Assembly (NCBI GenBank): GCA_963682025.1
Contig: OY821519.1
Span: 7,380,168-7,444,167, forward strand
Length of the DNA stretch: 64,000 nt
Source: Cordilura impudica
Taxonomy: Eukaryota; Arthropoda; Insecta; Diptera; Scathophagidae
Direction of reading: 5' to 3'
The stretch's first letter is position 1, and each line of letters starts with the position of its first letter. A program made the translations under genes and the position numbers. Positions 1 through 11,249 of the stretch are shown one piece after another. The notes beneath the pieces are model-generated. The model worked only from the letters and a program-made list of their open reading frames with translations, was not told where the DNA came from and searched no databases.

Positions 1-727
1 AAAATTATAGTCGGTCTAGACCGACTATATTGTACCCTATACCATGCGTTTAGAGACCCTATCTCATAGGCCCAACTAACTGGACATAGAAAATAAGCGT
101 AAACCAAATTTGAGTGGGATTTTTATTAATTTTTTTGGCTGAAGATATGGAAAAGTTCATATCGGATGCTATATTTATATGGGGACTAGGCCCAAAAATG
201 GACCGATCCTGACTATGTTTGGTAGTATCTTGTATTTTGCAAAAATACATACAAACAAAATTTGAGAAGAATCAGTGCAATATTTTTGTTTTTTGATAGA
301 TTTAAGTGAAGATCGGGAAGCAGCTCTATGTGGGGCCTATGACTAAGAGATGTCCCATAAGGATAATTTTTGGACTACTCATTAATGGATGTAATAAACG
401 CATACAAACCCATGGTGGTCATTTGTATGGGGGCTAGGTCTGAACATAGACTGATTCTCACCAATTTCAATAGCGTTCATCCTATGGCAGGTAAAAGCTC
501 ATATACCAAATTTCAATATAATATATGCATACTTGCGACCTGCAGTTTGATTACAAGGTTTTCATAGACACACAGACGGACGGACGGACGGACATCGTTA
601 AATCGAATCAGTTATTGATTTTGATTCGATCGGTATAATAAAAGATGGGTCTAGGTCAAATATTTTTGGTAGTTACAAACAGCAGCACAAAGTCATTATA
701 CCCAACCACATAGTGGTATAGGGTATA
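1..727 (+). mobile_element. Palindrome-ended interspersed repeat, copy 1 (left edge cut by window)
   Basis: The left end carries a perfect 24-bp palindrome whose half is TATAGTCGGTCT, preceded in other copies by ACAAGTAAGAAAAT and followed by ATACCCTATACCA. The right end is an imperfect hairpin, TATACCC..ACCACATAGTGGT..GGGTATA, so both termini share an inverted ATACCCTATACCA-type motif. A (GGAC)n tract lies near 573-594. The order of parts (TATACCC hairpin, TTTGTAAC-type block, CCGTCCGTCTGT block when read from the right) recalls the INE-1/DINE-1 repeats of Drosophila, which is an inference. Short open frames inside are repeat sequence, not a recognised gene. At least nine related copies lie in the window. 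Confidence 0.75.
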
Positions 728-734
728 ACAAACT

Positions 735-1200
735 ATTTAAAAAATGCAAAAAACTGGGCTTCTTATTGATTACGGTAGTTATTCTTTATGCTGCGCTGAA
801 TACAATTCACTCAACACATCATTATATAACGAGTACATTAACACAATGAAAAATAACTCCAAGAACAATCCAAAATCGTTTTATGACTTCGTAAACCCTA
901 AGAGAAGAATCCGTGAGTTTCCGACTGTTTTGAAATATCGAAGGTGTGAATCTGATGACGATAAAGTTATTAGTAATATGTATTCTGATGTTAAATATGA
1001 CGTAGCGGAAATTTATCCATATCATCTCGCTTCAAATAAAATCGTTTCCATTTTTTTAACAATCAGAAGTAATTCAGGGCCTAAAGTACCTAAAATCGTC
1101 ATTTAATCATGGTCCTGATGGGGTTCTCAGCTCCCTATTGATTTCGTGTGCTGAAAGTCTGTTCATCCCGTTAACATTAATGTTTAACACATCCATAAAG
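735..1200 (+). pseudogene. LINE reverse transcriptase fragment, upstream half
   Basis: The translation from 744 contains SLYNEYINTMKNNSKNNPKS and FYDFVNPKRR, typical of the linker before the reverse transcriptase of jockey-type non-LTR elements. After a frameshift near 1100, the next block reads GPDGVLSSLLIS then LTLMFNTSIK, the first conserved RT block. The reading frame stops abruptly at 1200 at the left end of a hAT element and resumes at 5934 beyond the target duplication, with YGYFSTLWIESFTTPLFKSG following directly. The element has no start, endonuclease or catalytic FADD box here, so it is a dead internal fragment. The exact clade is uncertain. Confidence 0.8.
1193..1200 (+). repeat. 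8-bp target site duplication of the hAT element, left copy
   Basis: The sequence CCATAAAG here is repeated exactly at 5926-5933. An 8-bp duplication is the hallmark of hAT superfamily insertion. Removing the insert and one copy restores the LINE reading frame. Confidence 0.92.
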
Positions 1201-1229
1201 TAGAGGTTGTGATTTCTGGATAAATTAAA

Positions 1230-1284
1230 CTTCTCGAGAAATCGAGAAACCCAAATCGCTTGTCTCGAGAATTATCGAGAAATT
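1230..1284. promoter_or_regulatory. Left subterminal TTCTCGAGAA palindromes of the hAT element
   Basis: TTCTCGAGAAATCGAGAA near 1232 and TCTCGAGAATTATCGAGAA near 1265 repeat a palindromic core. The same core clusters at the other end, which suggests subterminal transposase-binding sites (inference from hAT biology). Confidence 0.55.
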
Positions 1285-2953
1285 CTGATACTTAAAAAAA
1301 ATTAGATAGACCAATGAAAAAACGAAGAAATATGTTATATTTAATACAAGTATTGTTAACTATATTTATTTATTAAAACAATATTTATTTTTTCCAAAAA
1401 AAAAAACTCATTCATTATATTTTATTTAAAATTCTTATCTATGCATTACATTTGTGTAATTTTAAAGAAAAAAAAAATAAAAATAATTCAAAAAATATTA
1501 ATGCTATAATATGTAATATATAATCTATACTTAATATAATAAAGAGGTAATGTGTGTTTGTTTGTTTGTTTGTTTGTTTGTTTGTAGGGGGTAATCTCCG
1601 TAACTAGCCATCTGATCTTCCTGAAATTTTCACAGAGTCTTACTGCGGATATGGGAAGTGCTATAGGCTATAATTTTTTTAATATTTTTAGTGGGCGTGG
1701 CACCTCCCACACAAAGTAAATTTTTAATATCATATACATATATTGAGTATTATGATAAGGAGCGCTTTGCAAATTTGTGTGAGGTCACCTATTGTTAATA
1801 TTAGTAGCCACGCCGGAAATGGGCCGGATCGGAGAAATGGGCGTGGTACCTCCCATACAAGTAATAATTCAATGTTATATATCTCGAGTACTATGATAGA
1901 GAGAGTTTTTCAAATTTGTCTGATGTCACCTATTATTAATGTGAGCAGTCGGACAAAAAATGGGCAGTATCGGACCAATAGGCGTGGTACCTGCCATACA
2001 AATAAAATATATAATGCAATGTATCTGGAGTACTGTTATAGTGAGAGTCTTGGGACTTTGTGTAAACCCATAAGTTATTCATATGATTAGTTAGACAACA
2101 AATGGGCGTGATCGGAGCAGTGGGCGTGGCACCGCCCGTACAAAGTAAATATATGATATCATATAACTGGTGTACTAATAGAGGGAAGCTTTGGCACTTT
2201 GCAAGACACCATCAGATCTTAATATGAGTAGTCAGATAAAAAATTGGCGGGTTCACAACAATGGGCGTGGAACTCCCCATGCAAAGTAACTATTTAATTT
2301 CATATATTTGGAGTACTGTAAAAGAGAGAGCTTTGTGGCTTTGCGTGAGCCCATAGGTTCTTTGTGTGATTAGTCGAACAAAAAAATGGGCGTGATCGAA
2401 GCAGTGGGCGTAGCACCGCCCATGTAAAGTAGATATCTAATATCATATAATTGGGAAAGGCTCGACATTTTGCACGAGTCCATCAGATATTAATGTGGGT
2501 AGTCCAATAAAAATTGGGCGGGATGGGATAAGTGGGCGTGGCACCTCCTATATCAAAAATATGATGTACTACGAAAGCAACAGTCTTTTGACAAGTACAT
2601 TAGTTATCAATGTGATTTGTCGTGGAAAATATATCGTCAAAATCAAAAATCGCCAAACCCAAAAATCGCGAAAAATAAAAATCGCCCAAAAACAAAAATC
2701 TTCAAAATCAAAAATGGGCAAAATCAAAAATCGCTAAAAAAAAATAAAAATTGCCAAGTGATATTTTAAGTTAAAAGCCAATAGTTGAGTGGTGCCAGAT
2801 CTAATTTGGAAAATCCATGTTCTTCTCATGGGCAGCTACATGTACCTCCAGGGCAGGAACGCCGAAAAATCTGATAATTGTTGTACCGAATTAAAAAAAA
2901 CAAAAAACATTTTATATCAGCAAGTATCAAAATAAATGAATCTATACTAATGA

Positions 2954-3400
2954 TCTATACTTAGCATAATAAAGAGGTAATGTGTTTGTTTGTTTGTAGG
3001 AGGTAATCTCCGTAACGACTTATCTGATCTTCCTGAAATTTTAACTGATTCTTACTGCGAATATCGGAAGTGCTACAGGCTGTATTTTTTTAATATTTTT
3101 AGTGGACGTGGCACCTCCCATACAAAGTAAATTTTTAATATCATATATATTAAGTACTATGATAGAGAGAGCTTTGAAAATTTATCTCAGGTTATCTATT
3201 ATTAACGTGAGTAGTCAGACAAAGAAGTGGGCGGGATTGGACAAATGCGCATGGCACCCTTTACAAACTTAATATTAAATGTGATATATCTGAATAACTG
3301 TGTTAGTGAGAGCCTTGGGACTTTGCGTGAGCCTTTTCATAACAATTCGGAAGGGCGGGGGAGGGGGAGGGTGTAGCGAAGCACACCGGGTTACATCTAA
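2954..3400 (+). mobile_element. Second internal 5' start of the same Helitron-like family
   Basis: TCTATACTTAGCATAATAAA at 2954 repeats the element's own 5' end at 1524 and runs through the same (GTTT)n and TAATCTCCGTAAC blocks to the shared 3' hairpin. This is either a tandem insertion or a solo element that provided the common 3' end. Confidence 0.55.
3371..3400 (+). other. Helitron-type 3' terminus: hairpin plus CTAA
   Basis: The hairpin GTGTAGCGAAGCACAC is followed by a 10-base spacer and CTAA, then T. The same structure closes the related copy at 46620-46647 (CGTAGCGAAGCACG, 10-base spacer, CTAG). Confidence 0.7.
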
Positions 3401-3515
3401 TATATAATAAAAGTTAACTTTAACTATATTTATTTATTAAAATAATATTTATTTTTCACAAAAAAAAAAACGAAATTCATTATATAAACAAAACGAAACT
3501 CCTTAATATTTATTT

Positions 3516-5399
3516 TTAACAAAAAAAGAAAACGAAATCCATTATATAAAATGATTCTTCAAAAAGCAGAGTAACAAAATTTCCCGCAATTGAGAAATTC
3601 CTTTCGTTTTGTGTTGAAGTTGGTTTTATTGTTAGTAATGCTGCTTGAAGCAATGATAAGTTGGGAGTAAGTTTGTCATTGACAGAAAATATATTAATTT
3701 CACTCGACAATGTTTTAAAGTCTGTATCTGAGATCTGAGAACTCTTGTTGCTTTCACGAATGAAATTTTCCAGCTGCTTTTTCAGAATTTCTTCATTAGT
3801 AATGTGCGTATCCTGCTGTAGTAATGTGCGTATCCTCTTCAATTTCCATTATTTCTGCATGCTCTGCCAAATTTTCATTACCACGTGATTCATGAAGTGG
3901 CGCAGGGAGAAGTTTTTAGCTGATTTGGTGATTTCATTTTTGCTGGTCATACTGAAAAGTTCATTTTCCACATTTTCCAGAGAGGACGGATCCTGTAAAA
4001 ATTTCAAAAGAGGCACTAATGATTTATCCCGTCTTTTTCCTATACGATCTTTTAATTCATCTTTTAACTTTAAATCTAAAACGGAATGATTTTTTTCTAG
4101 CGCATGAAAAAGAAATTTTAGGACTCCTTCCGCTGTCAATAGGGTAGTATCATTACAACTTAATGCCTCTATTGCTATTCGGACAGGTTTCAAAACATCC
4201 AAAATATTTCTGGCATTAACAATATCATCATTGATCAAAAGACAATCCACATCTTAAGATCTGCTAAAGCTTTTTTATAGGATCAATTATACGAAGAAAT
4301 CGTTCTACCATTGACTCTAAGGTATTCCACCTAGTCTTACAATCCAATAATAGGGCTAGCTCCTTTTGCTCTGCGGCTTTTACGTGATTTTGTAAAACAC
4401 TATTTCTCACCGGTGATTTCCTGAAAAGTTTAATCACTTTTCGAATCTTCTGAATAGTGTCACGTATATTTATATGGGGATTGATTATCAATATCAACCC
4501 ATTTGGAGAAATTGAATCTATCTGATTATCTTCTATACCCAAAAAATTATCTTCCTGTTCATCTTCAATTGGAATTTTCGTCATCGCGGGCCCCATTATT
4601 TGTTGTTTTAGATGCATATAAAAACGACATAATCGCCAAATGTATAGCGTGATTGTAGCACGTTTGTAGATGAGCAGGTGATAATTTTGCATATTTCGCC
4701 ATAACGCACGCACCATCTGATGTAGTGGCTACAATATCTTTGGAGGAACAGATACCAAACGATTCCAATTTTGAATTCACCATTTCTATAATTTTTCAGC
4801 AGGGCAGCTTCCTGGGATTATTGGGATTAATCCTAAATTAACTGAATCCAAAGCTCCAAAGTATAGGTGGACGTTCATGTATTGTCGGTTTTTAAAGCTG
4901 GTCCATTCATCAATGGACAAACTAAATTTCATATTCTGTTCTTTCAGCGTTTTAATTTTGAAAACTAATTTGTCTTTCACTAAGCAATAATACTTATACA
5001 CCAAATTCATGACATCTGACGGCTGCTGTGGTAAAGAAAATCGCTGTATTTTAATACTTTTACGAATGAACTCGCTTTTAGTTATTCCCAAAATTCTGAA
5101 ACCATCTTTGGCTGCTAATTTAGCCACAATTTCTTCCAATGTTTCAAGATCAATATTTGCATTGATGATAGTCACAAATTTTTCCAGCGTTGAATTTGAT
5201 TTTGAAGTGCTTGCAGCTGTATAGTCATCTTTAGCAGTCCTCTTCATGCTATGATGACCAGTTAAATGGCGAAGAAGTCCAGTCGTTTGCGATGCTTTGC
5301 ATTATATGGATTTTTTACACAAATTGCAAATAGCTGTATCCTTATCACCAAGTTTTTTTTTAAATGTTGCCAACAATTTTCGTAACGTGTCTGCTCCAT
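3516..5399 (-). pseudogene. hAT transposase, frameshifted
   Basis: A likely start ATG lies at 5399. Domains in order on the minus strand: a BED-type zinc finger (about 5240-5335) with CNLCKKS and a later RHLTGHH, broken by one stop; an N-terminal region at 4786-5247; the start of the RNase-H-like core with FSLSIDEWTSFKNRQYMNVH, where the D of SIDEWT is the expected first catalytic acid; then KDIVATTSDGACVM and LQTCYNHAIHLAI; LLLDCKTRWNTLESM; and the C-terminal hAT dimerisation domain with LLTIKPTSTQNERNFSIAG near 3600. At least three frame changes (about 4786, 4716 and 4250) and a break near 3845 disrupt it. It would have moved the element at 1201-5925. The family is well supported. The lineage within hAT is not resolved. 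Confidence 0.9.
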
Positions 5400-5821
5400 T
5401 TTATGGCTAAGAAATCGATATTAAAAATGTATTATTAAATTGTATCTAAGTTAAAAAATAGTACGTAAAATATTATATTCTAAATGTACTTGCGTTTGAT
5501 TGATTAACAGCTTAACAAAATATAAATATAATCTCACCTCACTTTTAAAAGAAATAAATGATAATTGCACTTTAATTTTTAAACTTACAATATGTATGAA
5601 TATGATGTGAATCAGTCACCAAAAATGACTGAACAATCTACCAAAAATGCATAAAGTTTTTACAATTCCTAGAATTTAAAAAAAAAATATATATATAATC
5701 CGTTTAACGATATAATAACTACTACACCATATCAATGTAGAAAAAAATATTTCATAAAAAACTGTAGTTCCATAATTTTGAATTCAGTCTGCTTAGATTT
5801 AAAAATATTCTTATAATTTTT

Positions 5822-5912
5822 TATTTCTCGAGAAAATAAATTGAAATTCTCGAGAATCGAGAAATTGTAAACAGTTGAGAATTCTCGAGAAATCGAGAAT
5901 TGAGAATTCTCG
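5822..5912. promoter_or_regulatory. Right subterminal TTCTCGAGAA palindromes of the hAT element
   Basis: Several overlapping TTCTCGAGAA/ATCGAGAA copies lie just inside the right TIR and mirror the left end. They are probably transposase-binding sites. Confidence 0.55.
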
Positions 5913-5925
5913 ATCACAACCTCTA

Positions 5926-5933
5926 CCATAAAG
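5926..5933 (+). repeat. 8-bp target site duplication of the hAT element, right copy
   Basis: CCATAAAG matches 1193-1200 exactly. Confidence 0.92.
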
Positions 5934-6110
5934 TATGGTTATTTTTCAACTCTTTGGATAGAATCTTTCACCACTCCATTATTCAAATCCGGAAGTAAAT
6001 TCAATTCCTAAAATTTTCGAAAAACTCGTAAACTCATTTTGAATTTAAATTTCTCTTCTGGCGTTAACCATTTCGTTTTGCTACTTATTAAAGTCAAATA
6101 ATGAAAACCT
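5934..6110 (+). pseudogene. LINE reverse transcriptase fragment, downstream half
   Basis: This continues the fragment ending at 1200. YGYFSTLWIESFTTPLFKSG and, after a frameshift, IPKIFEKLVNSF match the second RT block, where jockey-type enzymes have a W-K-S-x-I-P-x-F-K-S-G pattern. Coding similarity fades after about 6110, so the catalytic FADD region is missing. Confidence 0.75.
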
Positions 6111-8087
6111 GAATTGGAATGGAGCTTTAGCAGCTATTTTTTATAAACTAACGAGTTAACGTATATTTTGTTATTTATAAAAATATAAAATAAAAATTTG
6201 AAATTTTAATTTTCTACTAAATTTTATACTTGTCTTTGAATTTTTATGAATAACTCAGGAACCAATAAAAACTCACTCATTAAATTTTGTACAAGTGTGG
6301 AAAAATTATCAGTAACAATAGTTTTTTTTGTTTTTAAATTTTTAAAATATCATTTTTTGAGATATGTTTTATAAACTAAAGATAATCTGATTGTGACCTG
6401 TGACATTTGCAAACAAAATGTACAGCCATTGGCCATATTAAACTGACTTTAATAGCTTTGAAACCATATCTAAACTAAACTACTTTTAAAGATATTCATT
6501 AGACTGTAACCCGCCTTTGGGAGTTTTTAATAGCTTTTTTTATATTTGGCGCCACCATAATTCCGGAACTATAAAAGTCAGGAGTTGAGTAAGATACAAT
6601 ATTCATATCAATTTTTTAAAGAGCGAGTACAGGCGATCCCCATATAATGAATGCAATTGTTTATTTTTCCTAATATTAAGTCTTATAAATAAACGAACTA
6701 CCTTCGTATATGACAACCTTATTTCGTATGTATTTCGTATGTAATCTTTTAAAAGATTTTTATATTAAATGCATAAATATATATTTATGTTTATATTTAT
6801 TATTATGTGTTGAGTTTATTCGTTTATGGTTAAAAGTCATGAAGATTTACCACTGATTTATGAAGTGTTTAGACTGGTTTTTACATTTCAAGTCAAAAAA
6901 AAGAGAATCCTTTCCTTTTTGTTATTGCCAACAAAAGAATCAATGATTAGAATTTCAAAATTAACCCCAAAGAAAAATAAATATGTAAAATGAAAAAAGG
7001 AATCATCCATTAAAAAAATTGTGGTAGAAAAAATTATAAGTTTATTGAGTCCATTGGTTCCATTCACTTATGAAAACTTTTAAGAAATATCTTATTTGGT
7101 ACGCAGTCATTGTTCTCCATATTGAAAGCCATAAGACATAATAATTGCATAAGGAATTGTGTACAACAATCAAATATGCGTAGAGAAACACACACATAAA
7201 TATATTTGATTTCTCAAACAATGCAACATTATGCTGTACTAATGCATAGCAGTGCAAGTACAAAACACATTAGTTTCAATACAATGTTTTACGAAACAAA
7301 AGAACACATATTTCTACTAAACTTAACAAATCCTTTAGAAACACTATCATCTACGTGGCAATGGATACTATTAAGAAGTTAACAAACAAAAGAAAAAAAA
7401 CGTTGACAATGAAAGGCGTTTATGAACATTCATTCAAACACATATTACAATTGTGTAAGTATATAAGTACTCATATGAATATATAAATACATTTAATAAT
7501 ATACTCACTCGTATAGTTCTCATACCTTAAATCACAGTGTATTCACAGTTTTTGGTTTTTGTTTCATTATAAACACATTAAGGCATCAAGTTTCGCAAAT
7601 GATTGTGTAAACATGGGCTAGGACATTAGTGAATGAATATAAATCAAATATTTTATGAAATGAAAGTAAATACTTCTACGTATGTATGTATGTGCTTAAT
7701 ATTCTTAGTATTAACTTATACATAAGGGGCCTCTATATGATACTCTGCACCATGGGTTTTTGGAAGAGGATTTCAGGATTTGCTCATGTATGAGCAAAGA
7801 AAGGAAATATGTGAATGTTTTATTTTAATAACTAAAAAAAGCCTAAAAGATATGAAACGCATATCTATTTGCTTGTCGAAATTTTTTCTAAATTTCAGCC
7901 ACTGACTTTTGAATATTCCTTGTGTCAATAGTTTTAAGCTCCTTTTTTATTTTTAAATTGAATTTCAAATTGTCCCATATAGCAGGACCTATAAATCACC
8001 ACTCTTAAAATTTAACTTTAATCATAGGCCCCATTTGGTATTTGGTATTTGGTTTAATCTATCTAGAGATATTCAACCAATATATGT
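6111..8087. other. AT-rich DNA, no recognisable gene
   Basis: Both strands show only short frames with no family motif. Short TATG and TATA microsatellite tracts occur (for example 7675-7692 and 8082-8098). I see no repeat end or RNA gene here. Confidence 0.5.
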
Positions 8088-8089
8088 AT

Positions 8090-8361
8090 ATATGATATAC
8101 CACTATGAGTTTGTGCTGATGTTTGTAACTACCAATAATATTTGACATAGACCCATGTTTTATTACACCGACTCTGTCTCTGTGTCCATGTAAACCTTGT
8201 AGTCAAACTACAGGCCGCTAATGCGAACATATTTTGATGATATTTACAGACGACTCAACGAACGTTATTGAAATTGGTAAAAATCGGCAATGTTCAGACC
8301 TAGTCCTACAAGTAACTCCTATCAGACTTCCTAAAATAGTCCTAAGATTCAGATTATCATA
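8090..8361 (-). mobile_element. Palindrome-ended repeat, part 1, split by a Helitron-like insertion
   Basis: Read on the minus strand, this matches the right half of the family, including the ACCACTATG-type hairpin remnant, the TTTGTAACTACCAA block and CATGTAAACCTTGTAGTCAA. It ends at GATTATCATA. The next family block (..GTCGACAAAATTTGGCCTAT..) appears only at 10760, so 8362-10759 is an insertion. Confidence 0.6.
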
Positions 8362-10759
8362 TCCCATGTACTATATATAAAAATGGAATATAAAAATGTA
8401 CGTTTGTTTGTCCTTTATAGGAGACTACACCACCTGACCGATCGTCTTGAAATTTTTACAGTAGGTAACTGCCTATCCGGAAGGAAAAAGCCTATAGTTT
8501 TTTGCATTTTTCAAGTGGGCGTGGCACCTCTTATATAAAGTGAATTTTTAACTTCTAATTTTAACATATAATATATGGGGTACTATGACAGCAAGAGTTC
8601 TGAAACTTGCGAAACAAAATGGACGGGATCGGGCCAATAGGCGTGGCACCCACCATACAAAGTAAATATTTAATGTCATATATCTAAAGTATGTAATAGT
8701 GAAAGCCTTGAATGATTATTACTGTGAGTAGTCTCATAAAAAGCGGTCGGTATAGAACCAGTGGGCGTAGCACTCTCATACAAAGTAAATATTAAATGTA
8801 ATATGTCTGGAGTTCCGTAAGAGTTAAAGCCTTGAAACTTTGGCAGAGTTCATGAGTTATTAATGTGAGTGGCACACCCCATACAAAGTAAATATTTGTT
8901 ATCATATAACTGGACCATAATAGTGAAAACTTTGGGACTTTGTGTAAGTTCACAAGTTATCAACGTTACTACTTGGAAAAAAATTGGATCAGATCAATGG
9001 GCGTGGCACCCCCATACAAACTGCATATTAAATGTCATATATCTGGGGTACTGTAATAGTAAAAGCCTTAGACCTTTTTCTCAGTTCATGAATTATTAAT
9101 GAAAATAGTCTGACAAAAAGTGGACTCAATCGTACTAATGGGTGTGTCACCCCCCTACAAAGTAAATAATTAATATTATATAAATCGAGTACTATAACAG
9201 AAAAACCTTAGGACTTTGTCCGAGCACGTAAGTTATTAGAGTGAGCAGTTGCTCAAAAAATGGGTGGGATGGGACCAATGGGCGTGGCACCAGTCTTGAA
9301 ACTTTTGACAAGTACGAGTTCATTTCTTAACAATGTGAGTAATCTTGTAGAATAAGGGCGTAATAGCAAAAATTAAAAATCACCAAAACCGAAAATTGGG
9401 AATAACAAAAATCGCCAAAAATCAAAAAACGTCAAAATCAAAAATCGCAAAAAAAAAAAAAAAAAAAAAAACAACAAACGCCAAAATCAAAAATCGCAAA
9501 AAACAAAAATCGGTATTCCAAAAATCGGCAAAATCAAAAGTCGCTAAAACATAATCGCCAAAATCGCAAAAAACCAAAAATCGCTAAAGCCAAAAATCGC
9601 CAACATCAGAAATCGCCAAAAAAAAAAAACAAAAATCGCAAAAATAAATCACCAAAATCAATAATCGCCAAAACTGAAAATCGCGAATAACAAAAATCTA
9701 AAAAACAAAAATCGCCAAAAATCAAAAAACGTCAAAATCAAAAATCGCAAAAAAAAAACAAAAATCGCTATTCCAAAAATCGGCAAAATCAAAAGTTGCT
9801 AAAACATAATCGCCAAAATCGCAAAAAACAAAAATCGCTAAAGCCAAAAATCGCCAACATAAGAAATCGCCAAAAATCAAAAATCGCATAAAACAAAAAT
9901 CACCAAAATCAATAATCGCCAAAACTGAAAATCGCGAATAACAAAAATCTAAAAAACATAAATCGCCAAAAATCAAAAAACGTCAAAATCAAAAATCGCA
10001 AAAAACAAAAATCGCTAGGCCAAAAATCGGCAAAATCAAAACTCTCTAAAACAAAAATCGCCAAAATTGCAAAAACCAAAAATCGACAACATCAAAATCG
10101 CAAAAAACAGAAATCGCTAAACCCAAAAATCGACAAATTCAAAAATCGCCAAAAAAAAAAAATCAAATATAGCAAAAAAAAACAAAAATCACCAAAATCA
10201 ATAATCGCCAAAACTGATAATCGCGAATAACAAAAATCAAAAAAAAAACACAAACGCCAAAAATCAAAAATTGACAAAATCTAAAATCGCGAAGAACAAA
10301 AATCGCTAAAAATCAAAATAAGCCAAAAAAAAAAAAATCCAAAAAACAAAAATCGCTTAAATTAAAAATGGCAAAATAGAAAAATCGCTAAAGCCAAAAA
10401 TCGGCAAAATCAAAAATCGCCAAAATCGCAAAACCAAAAATCGCAAGAATCAAAAATCGCAAAAAAAAAAAAACAAAAAACCGCTAAAGACAAAAATCGG
10501 CAACATCGAAATCGCCAAAAATCAAAATCGCAAAAAACAAAAATCGCCAAATCAAAAATCGCCAAGAACTAAGAATCGCGAATAACAAAAATTGGCTAAA
10601 TCAAAAATTGCCAAAACCGAAAATCGCCAAAGGCAAAAACACCAAAATCTAAAATCGCAAATACAAAAACTGACAAAATCAAAAATCGCAAAAAAAAAAA
10701 TATGTAAAATGGTTTTCTAAAAAATTTATTCCCAGTTTATTTATTTCGGTTACTGCTAG
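8362..10759 (+). mobile_element. Helitron-like element with expanded internal minisatellite
   Basis: It begins TC after A and ends CTAG before T, and the flanks join into one palindrome-ended repeat. The 5' part has ATGTACGTTTGTTTGTCCTT, common in insect Helitron-like repeats, then about six units of the GGGCGTGGCACC/CCCATACAAAGTAAAT family (about 8516-9290). The 3' part is a 1.3-kb CAAAAATCG array. I do not see the 3' hairpin found in the sister copies, so the terminal assignment rests on the TC/CTAG ends and on the split flanking repeat. It has no transposase. Confidence 0.6.
9366..10705 (+). repeat. CAAAAATCGCC-type minisatellite array
   Basis: Units of roughly 9-16 bases built on AAAAATCGCCAAAA repeat for about 1.3 kb, with larger blocks repeated at about 250-300 bp (for example 9640-9760 and 9900-10000 are near-identical). 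The same motif makes short arrays of 120-140 bp at the same internal position in the related elements at 2636-2755 and 46200-46345. Confidence 0.85.
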
Positions 10760-10928
10760 TATCCACATATACATATATATGTCGACAAAATTTGGCCTAT
10801 GGGTGTATTTTACACCAACTAATCAGTAATCCGAATATATTCCTTATAAGTCAATTTGCAATCATAGTACCCATATAAATCTCATTCTCGAAATTTACTT
10901 AAATCTATCAAAAAAGAAATAAATAAAT
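10760..10928 (-). mobile_element. Palindrome-ended repeat, part 2 after the Helitron-like insertion
   Basis: CAACTAATCAGTAATCCGAA and the following AGTTATAGTACCCATATAA-like block match the central part of the family on the minus strand. It continues the part that ends at 8361. The palindromic end is missing. Confidence 0.5.
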
Positions 10929-10946
10929 AAATATTACATACATTTT

Positions 10947-11242
10947 GTATACCCTACACCACAATGTGGTCAGGGTATAATGAGCTTCTAATCAAATTTA
11001 GATCGCAAATGGGAACATATATTGATGAATTTTGGTATATGAGCTTCTATCGGCCATAGGACGAAAGCTGTTGAAACTAGTGAAAATCGGTGCATGCTCA
11101 GACGTAGTCCCCATACAAATGACCCCTATGAGATCGACTGAAATTGCCATAAGATCCGATTATTGTTTTTTTATACCCAATTAGTTGGACCTAAGACCAA
11201 TTCTCGAAACGTATGTTATAAGTTATAATTTTCTTACTTGTT
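10947..11242 (-). mobile_element. Palindrome-ended repeat, internally deleted copy
   Basis: It starts with TATACCCTACACCACAATGT and the GGGTATAATGA hairpin arm and ends with AATTTTCTTACTTGTTTT, the two family termini on the minus strand. The (CCGT)n block and most of the middle are lost. Confidence 0.6.
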
Positions 11243-11249
11243 TTAAATT

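Larger units (their letters stand above)
1524..3400 (+). mobile_element. Helitron-like element with tandem GGGCGTGG units
   Basis: The element begins with TC after an A (1523) and ends with CTAA before a T (3401), the A|TC...CTRR|T arrangement of Helitrons. A bulged hairpin GTGT(A)GC-GAA-GCACAC at 3371-3386 ends 10 bases before CTAA. Inside, a unit of about 140 bp containing GGGCGTGGCACCTCCCATAC is repeated, with GGGCGTGG-like cores near 1693, 1839, 1980, 2125, 2264, 2405 and 2534. A short CAAAAATCG-type array lies at 2636-2755. A second copy of the 5' start (TCTATACTTA.CATAATAAAG) begins at 2954, so two elements or one rearranged element may be fused. There is no Rep/helicase protein, so it is non-autonomous. 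Confidence 0.7.
1201..5925 (-). mobile_element. hAT DNA transposon, 4,725 bp, with TIRs and target duplication
   Basis: The ends are a perfect 13-bp terminal inverted repeat, TAGAGGTTGTGAT at 1201-1213 and its complement at 5913-5925, flanked by the 8-bp duplication CCATAAAG. The minus strand encodes a broken hAT transposase (3516-5399). Both subterminal regions carry several TTCTCGAGAA palindromes, as expected for transposase-binding sites in this superfamily. The element interrupts a LINE reverse transcriptase and is itself interrupted by a Helitron-like insertion at 1524-3400. A direct repeat of about 60 bp containing ACTATATTTATTTATTAAAA lies on both sides of that inner insertion (about 1351 and 3420). 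The transposase has frameshifts and stops, so it is non-autonomous. Confidence 0.92.

Noticed and set aside
1743..2090. 115-aa plus-strand frame
   Set aside because: It spans two tandem units of the GGGCGTGG repeat and repeats its own wording (QICVRSPIVNISS/QICLMSPIINVSS) with the unit, so it is repeat DNA and not a gene.
9722..10277. Phe/Asp-rich minus-strand frames
   Set aside because: By-products of the CAAAAATCG minisatellite.
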